This document shows positions 8,421 to 10,707 of a DNA stretch of 10,707 nucleotides, piece by piece (the stretch's first letter is position 1; every line of letters begins with the position of its first letter). Below the pieces are notes generated by a model, which was not told the DNA's origin, did not search any database, and was given only the letters and a program-made list of their open reading frames with translations. The translations under genes and the position numbers were made by a program. Origin of the DNA: Candidatus Cloacimonadota bacterium (lineage in GTDB: Bacteria; Cloacimonadota; Cloacimonadia; Cloacimonadales; WRIO01); NCBI GenBank assembly GCA_023230175.1, contig JALNXV010000093.1:1-10707 (forward strand). Reading direction: 5' to 3'.

Positions 8421-8494
8421 TTAAAAACTTAATTGACAGGTATTCAATATTTTATGAAACTTCAGGTTGGAAGCTTATATAACTTTTCTGTGTT

Positions 8495-8520
8495 TTGAGA
8501 CAGCCTCTTGAAGCTTGTAA
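8495..8520 (-). repeat. Right arm of 26-bp imperfect inverted repeat
   Basis: On the plus strand it contains TTGAGACAG (8495-8503) and GCTTGTAA (8513-8520), complementary to the left arm at the same internal spacing. Its outer end supplies a TTGTAA that could serve as a -35 box for the TATAAT at 8540. Confidence 0.65.
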
Positions 8521-8545
8521 GGCTTTTCTCCTATTTTGGTATAAT
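8515..8545 (+). promoter_or_regulatory. Candidate outward promoter at the edge of the inverted repeat
   Basis: A perfect TATAAT (8540-8545) lies 19 bases after TTGTAA (8515-8520), the outer end of the right repeat arm. The long spacer and weak -35 make this tentative. It would give the M23 gene a leader of about 150 bases. Confidence 0.25.
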
Positions 8546-8608
8546 CTTTTATATGAGCATCTTTTTATGAAACAATATAATCTATTGACCTTAAAGAAAA
8601 AATATTTC

Positions 8609-8638
8609 TTAACAGGTTATAAGGCAATAAGATATATT
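8609..8638 (+). promoter_or_regulatory. Candidate promoter of the M23-DUF192 pair
   Basis: TTAACA (8609-8614), an 18-base spacer and TATATT (8633-8638) each match the sigma-70 boxes at 5 of 6 positions. The transcript would start near 8645-8650, leaving about 55 bases before the ATG at 8704. The DNA is AT-rich, so such matches are easy to find by chance. Confidence 0.35.
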
Positions 8639-8703
8639 TTGTTTATGTGGTAAAGTTAATTTTTTGGTTGACATATTTACAATTACTTAACATTTTAGCT
8701 TTT

Positions 8704-9981
8704 ATGAATATAAAAATAAAAATTTTAATATTAGTCCTTGTTAGCATTTCGCTAACAGCTTGTCCTCTTAGTAAAGGGAAAAATAATCAACAAACTATAG
8801 CTCAAGAAATAGTTAAACCTAAATATGAACTCCATGAAATATACATCCCGAAGGGTGGTAGTTTGTTTTCAGAAATGACTTCTGTAGGTCTTACTCCTCA
8901 ACAAATTATCGAAATCACCTTAGTTTTTGGAGATAATGTTGACTTTAGAATGGTTCAACCAAATGACCATTTCCAAGTTTTAATCGATCCGGTAACAAAT
9001 GAGGTTATGGAATTTAACTATATCCAAGACATTGTTACAACGCATAAATTAGTAAGAGATATAGAAGCTCAAACTTATAATTATATCCTTGATGAAAAAG
9101 AATTTGATAAAAAAATGTTGATTGTTGAAGGTGTTTTATATACTACTTTAGAACAAGCATTAAACGATCATAATGTTGAACCTGTAGTAAAATATGCTGT
9201 GATGAATGCCCTTTCCAGCAAGGTGAATTTTTCAGCCTATGCTCGTATAGGTGATACCTTTAAAATTATGTATGAAGAAAGATATTTTCAAGGAATAAGG
9301 GTTCCGGGCTCAAGATTGTATTATATATCATATAACGGTAAATCTACCGGATTTCACGAAGGTTATAGATATGATGAAGGAGATGATAAATCAGCTTATA
9401 ATGGTATGTACACTCCATTAGGTCATGCAATGTTGGTTGCTCCATACAGGTTACCACTTGATAGAATACACGTAACCTCTCCCTATGGAAATAGATTTCA
9501 CCCTATAACTCGAAAATGGAGAATGCACTCCGGCGTTGATTATAGAGGAGCAACGGGGACTCCTGTTTATGCAGTATCTTCAGGCAGAGTCATTTTAGCT
9601 CGTAAAAATGGTGGATTTGGCAATACTGTAGAGGTTTTACACGAAAATGGTTATGTAACTCAATATGCACATTTACATAGAATAAGGGTTAAGCACGGTC
9701 AGAGAGTTTCAATGGGTAGTGTTGTTGGAACTGTCGGAAGTACAGGTGCTTCTACCGGACCACATCTACATTTTGGATTGAGAATTAATGGCAGATATGT
9801 AAATCCGGGTAATCTTAAAATGGCTTCAGCAACTAAATTAAAAGGTAATAGATTAGAAAAATATAAAAAACAAATCTCTGAAATTAAAACTTTAATTATT
9901 AATACTGAAAACGAGCCTGATTCCCCTTATGATATGACTTTGTTTGAAAAATATCGCAGAGCCAATGCAAAAATATCTTAA
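8704..9981 (+). CDS. M23-family peptidoglycan endopeptidase, MepM/Csd3-like lipoprotein
   Basis: A 425-aa predicted lipoprotein that should cut peptide crosslinks of peptidoglycan in the periplasm. The signal peptide has a lipobox, SLTAC, giving Cys20 as the lipidated residue. An OapA/LysM-like segment follows (about 40-110: IPKGGSLFSEMTSVGLTPQQI), then a second copy-like domain (about 138-210) with FSAYARIGDTFKIMYEERY (176-194), as in MepM (YebA) and Csd3. The zinc LytM domain (about 255-370) has all key residues: His275 and Asp279 in HSGVDYRG, His323 in YAHLH, and His354/His356 in GPHLHF. The C-terminus is a charged helical tail (378-425). An in-frame GTG at 8647 would add 19 residues, but that would bury the signal peptide; neither start has a good ribosome site, so 8704 is chosen for the signal peptide. 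Its end overlaps the DUF192 gene. Confidence 0.95.
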   Translation: MNIKIKILILVLVSISLTACPLSKGKNNQQTIAQEIVKPKYELHEIYIPKGGSLFSEMTSVGLTPQQIIEITLVFGDNVDFRMVQPNDHFQVLIDPVTNEVMEFNYIQDIVTTHKLVRDIEAQTYNYILDEKEFDKKMLIVEGVLYTTLEQALNDHNVEPVVKYAVMNALSSKVNFSAYARIGDTFKIMYEERYFQGIRVPGSRLYYISYNGKSTGFHEGYRYDEGDDKSAYNGMYTPLGHAMLVAPYRLPLDRIHVTSPYGNRFHPITRKWRMHSGVDYRGATGTPVYAVSSGRVILARKNGGFGNTVEVLHENGYVTQYAHLHRIRVKHGQRVSMGSVVGTVGSTGASTGPHLHFGLRINGRYVNPGNLKMASATKLKGNRLEKYKKQISEIKTLIINTENEPDSPYDMTLFEKYRRANAKIS

Positions 9982-10432
9982 TTTACTTTCTCTTTTATTC
10001 TTGATTATTTTGTTTGGTTGTAAACAAGATAAAAATCTTGAGTCGTCTATACCTTTTAAAAAAGAAGCTACTTTGGAAATTATTAATAGCCAGCAAGATA
10101 CTCTGAGGTTTGATGTAGAACTCGCCACGACAGCATATCAACAAGCTCAAGGTCTTATGAATAGATATACTATTGAAGAAAATCAAGGAATGTTGTTTAT
10201 TTTTAATAATAATATTCAACAATCATTTTGGATGAAAAATACTTACATTTCTCTTGATATTATATTCATTGATAAAAATTTTAAAATCATACAGATTTAT
10301 GAAAATGCTTTTCCTCTTAGTGAAGAAACTATTCTAAGTGACTCTCCTTGTAAATATGTCTTAGAAATAAAAGGCGGACTTTCTTCAAAATTTAATATAA
10401 AAGCAAATGATATTGTTAAATTGATAAGATAA
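9965..10432 (+). CDS. DUF192 family lipoprotein
   Basis: A 155-aa protein with a lipoprotein signal peptide: hydrophobic residues 5-18, then ILFGC with Cys19 as the likely lipidation site (a slightly weak lipobox, Phe at -2). The DUF192 domain spans about 45-155, with the family segments RFDVELATTAYQQAQGLMNR (48-67), GMLFIF (75-80), SFWMKNTYISLDIIFID (87-103) and YVLEIKGG (131-138). DUF192 proteins are small beta-barrel-like domains without an agreed function, often exported. The ATG at 9965 overlaps the last 17 bases of the M23 gene, so the pair is probably translationally coupled; a TTG at 9944 would add seven polar residues before the signal peptide and is less likely. The pairing with a peptidoglycan hydrolase hints at an envelope role, which is inference. 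Confidence 0.93.
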   Translation: MQKYLNLLSLLFLIILFGCKQDKNLESSIPFKKEATLEIINSQQDTLRFDVELATTAYQQAQGLMNRYTIEENQGMLFIFNNNIQQSFWMKNTYISLDIIFIDKNFKIIQIYENAFPLSEETILSDSPCKYVLEIKGGLSSKFNIKANDIVKLIR

Positions 10433-10640
10433 TTTTATTGTTTTATTAGTATAACAACCGGACTTGACTTGCAACTAAGCAAAGAGAGTGTGAGTTGAGA
10501 ATGGGGGAATAGAGTAAATGGGTGGGATGCAATCAGCTATCTGTCGGATTAAGGAGCATTACCAAAATGCAGAAATGTTCAACAAGTATCTTTGTTTGTT
10601 GTTTACTAAAACATTGGTTTTGAATGAGTTATGATTTTGA

Positions 10641-10662
10641 GTGCAAGCAAGGATGCTTACAC
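10641..10662 (-). repeat. REP-like palindrome, copy 3 (diverged)
   Basis: It is in the opposite orientation to copies 1 and 2. It has the arm GTGCAAGC and loop AAGGAT but a changed right arm, GCTTACAC instead of GCTCGCAC (two substitutions), leaving one mismatch in the stem. The following ACAACA is shared with copy 4. Confidence 0.75.
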
Positions 10663-10673
10663 AACAAAGATAT

Positions 10674-10695
10674 GTGCAAGCAAGGATGCTCGCAC
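10674..10695 (-). repeat. REP-like palindrome, copy 4
   Basis: Its reverse complement is identical to copies 1 and 2 over 22 bases plus five flanking bases. It lies 11 bp after copy 3 in the same orientation, so the two form a tight pair. Confidence 0.85.
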
Positions 10696-10707
10696 AACAT
10701 AATTATC

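Larger units (their letters stand above)
8363..8520. mobile_element. MITE-like or IS-remnant segment with imperfect terminal inverted repeats
   Basis: A 158-bp segment begins with TTACAAGC and ends with its complement GCTTGTAA. At identical spacing inside both ends is the second match, CTGTCTCAA and TTGAGACAG. Aligned end to end, the 26-base arms agree at 21 positions with no gap. It is too short to encode a transposase, and most of its interior is AT-rich filler plus palindrome copy 2. The inner motif (GGCTGTCTCAAAA when read inward from the right end) looks like the ends of some DDE-transposase insertion sequences, from memory. No clear target-site duplication flanks the arms, so it may be old or decayed. 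Confidence 0.4.
8162..8703. other. Divergent intergenic region between secA and the M23 lipoprotein gene
   Basis: This 542-bp stretch has no convincing gene. From left to right it holds the secA promoter (about 8194-8220), an AT-rich spacer, REP-like palindrome copy 1, the left arm of an inverted repeat, palindrome copy 2, the right arm, and two possible rightward promoters. A 28-codon open frame (8567-8653) lacks a ribosome site and is not called. I saw no tRNA or riboswitch in it. Confidence 0.7.
10433..10707. other. Non-coding region after the DUF192 gene
   Basis: This region runs to the window end with no credible gene. The part at about 10450-10560 is richer in G and purines than the coding regions nearby (for example a GGGGG run at 10503-10507) but has stops in all plus frames and no tRNA features. 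I see no strong terminator for the preceding gene, only a weak CAACAA/TTGTTG stem at 10580-10601. Two inverted copies of the REP-like palindrome close the window. Confidence 0.6.

Noticed and set aside
8567..8653. A 28-codon open frame upstream of the M23 gene (possible leader peptide)
   Set aside because: No ribosome site, no regulatory codon run, and its position spans a candidate promoter; such short frames are expected by chance.
8647..8703. GTG start giving the M23 protein 19 extra N-terminal residues
   Set aside because: It would place a second hydrophobic stretch before a complete lipoprotein signal peptide that begins at the ATG at 8704, and it lacks a ribosome site.
9944..9964. TTG start for the DUF192 gene
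   Set aside because: It adds charged and polar residues before a complete lipoprotein signal that starts with ATG at 9965.
10439..10457. TTGTT/AACAA hairpin as terminator of the DUF192 gene
   Set aside because: Only five weak pairs and no T-run after the stem.
8333..10695. CRISPR array from the repeated 22-mers
   Set aside because: Only four copies, in two orientations, with irregular gaps (44 bp, about 2.2 kb, 11 bp) and genes between them; no cas genes.

Overview
The window is AT-rich bacterial chromosome with ordinary housekeeping genes. Several traits point to the Fibrobacteres-Chlorobi-Bacteroidetes (FCB) assemblage. SecA is long (1057 aa), with the coiled-coil N-terminal insert and the roughly 150-residue insert after the DEAD motif that are usual in that group. 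The phosphohexomutase has the SVSGIRG and TASHNPAEWNA signatures of that group's GlmM-like enzymes. Most genes have clear Shine-Dalgarno sequences and there is a TTGACA-type promoter, which argues against classical Bacteroidia and fits an Ignavibacteria/Kapabacteria/Cloacimonadota-like lineage better. This placement is inferred from protein features, not from a tree.

Positions 1-8161 hold a leftward block in the transcription order secA, a small Smg/DUF494-like gene, topA, a MacB-type ABC permease, and a phosphohexomutase that runs off the left edge. Gaps are 97, 12, 9 and 24 bp, so at least the last four genes probably form one transcription unit. The block combines protein export (SecA), DNA supercoiling control (TopA), an export-type permease with no ATPase partner in view, and a sugar-phosphate mutase probably feeding cell-wall synthesis.

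Positions 8162-8703 form a divergent intergenic region of 542 bp. It holds a likely secA promoter, two copies of a 22-bp imperfect palindrome (REP-like), and a 158-bp segment bounded by 26-bp imperfect inverted repeats that looks like a MITE or the remains of an insertion sequence. Two tentative rightward promoters follow.

Positions 8704-10432 carry two rightward overlapping genes, both predicted lipoproteins: an M23 peptidoglycan endopeptidase of the MepM/Csd3 type and a DUF192 protein. Downstream, to the window end, is non-coding DNA with two more copies of the palindrome in the opposite orientation, so inverted copies bracket the lipoprotein pair.

I saw no CRISPR array, phage module, defence system or other clear new multi-gene system. 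The most distinctive material is the repeat and MITE-like DNA around the lipoprotein pair, and the Smg/DUF494-like gene beside topA.
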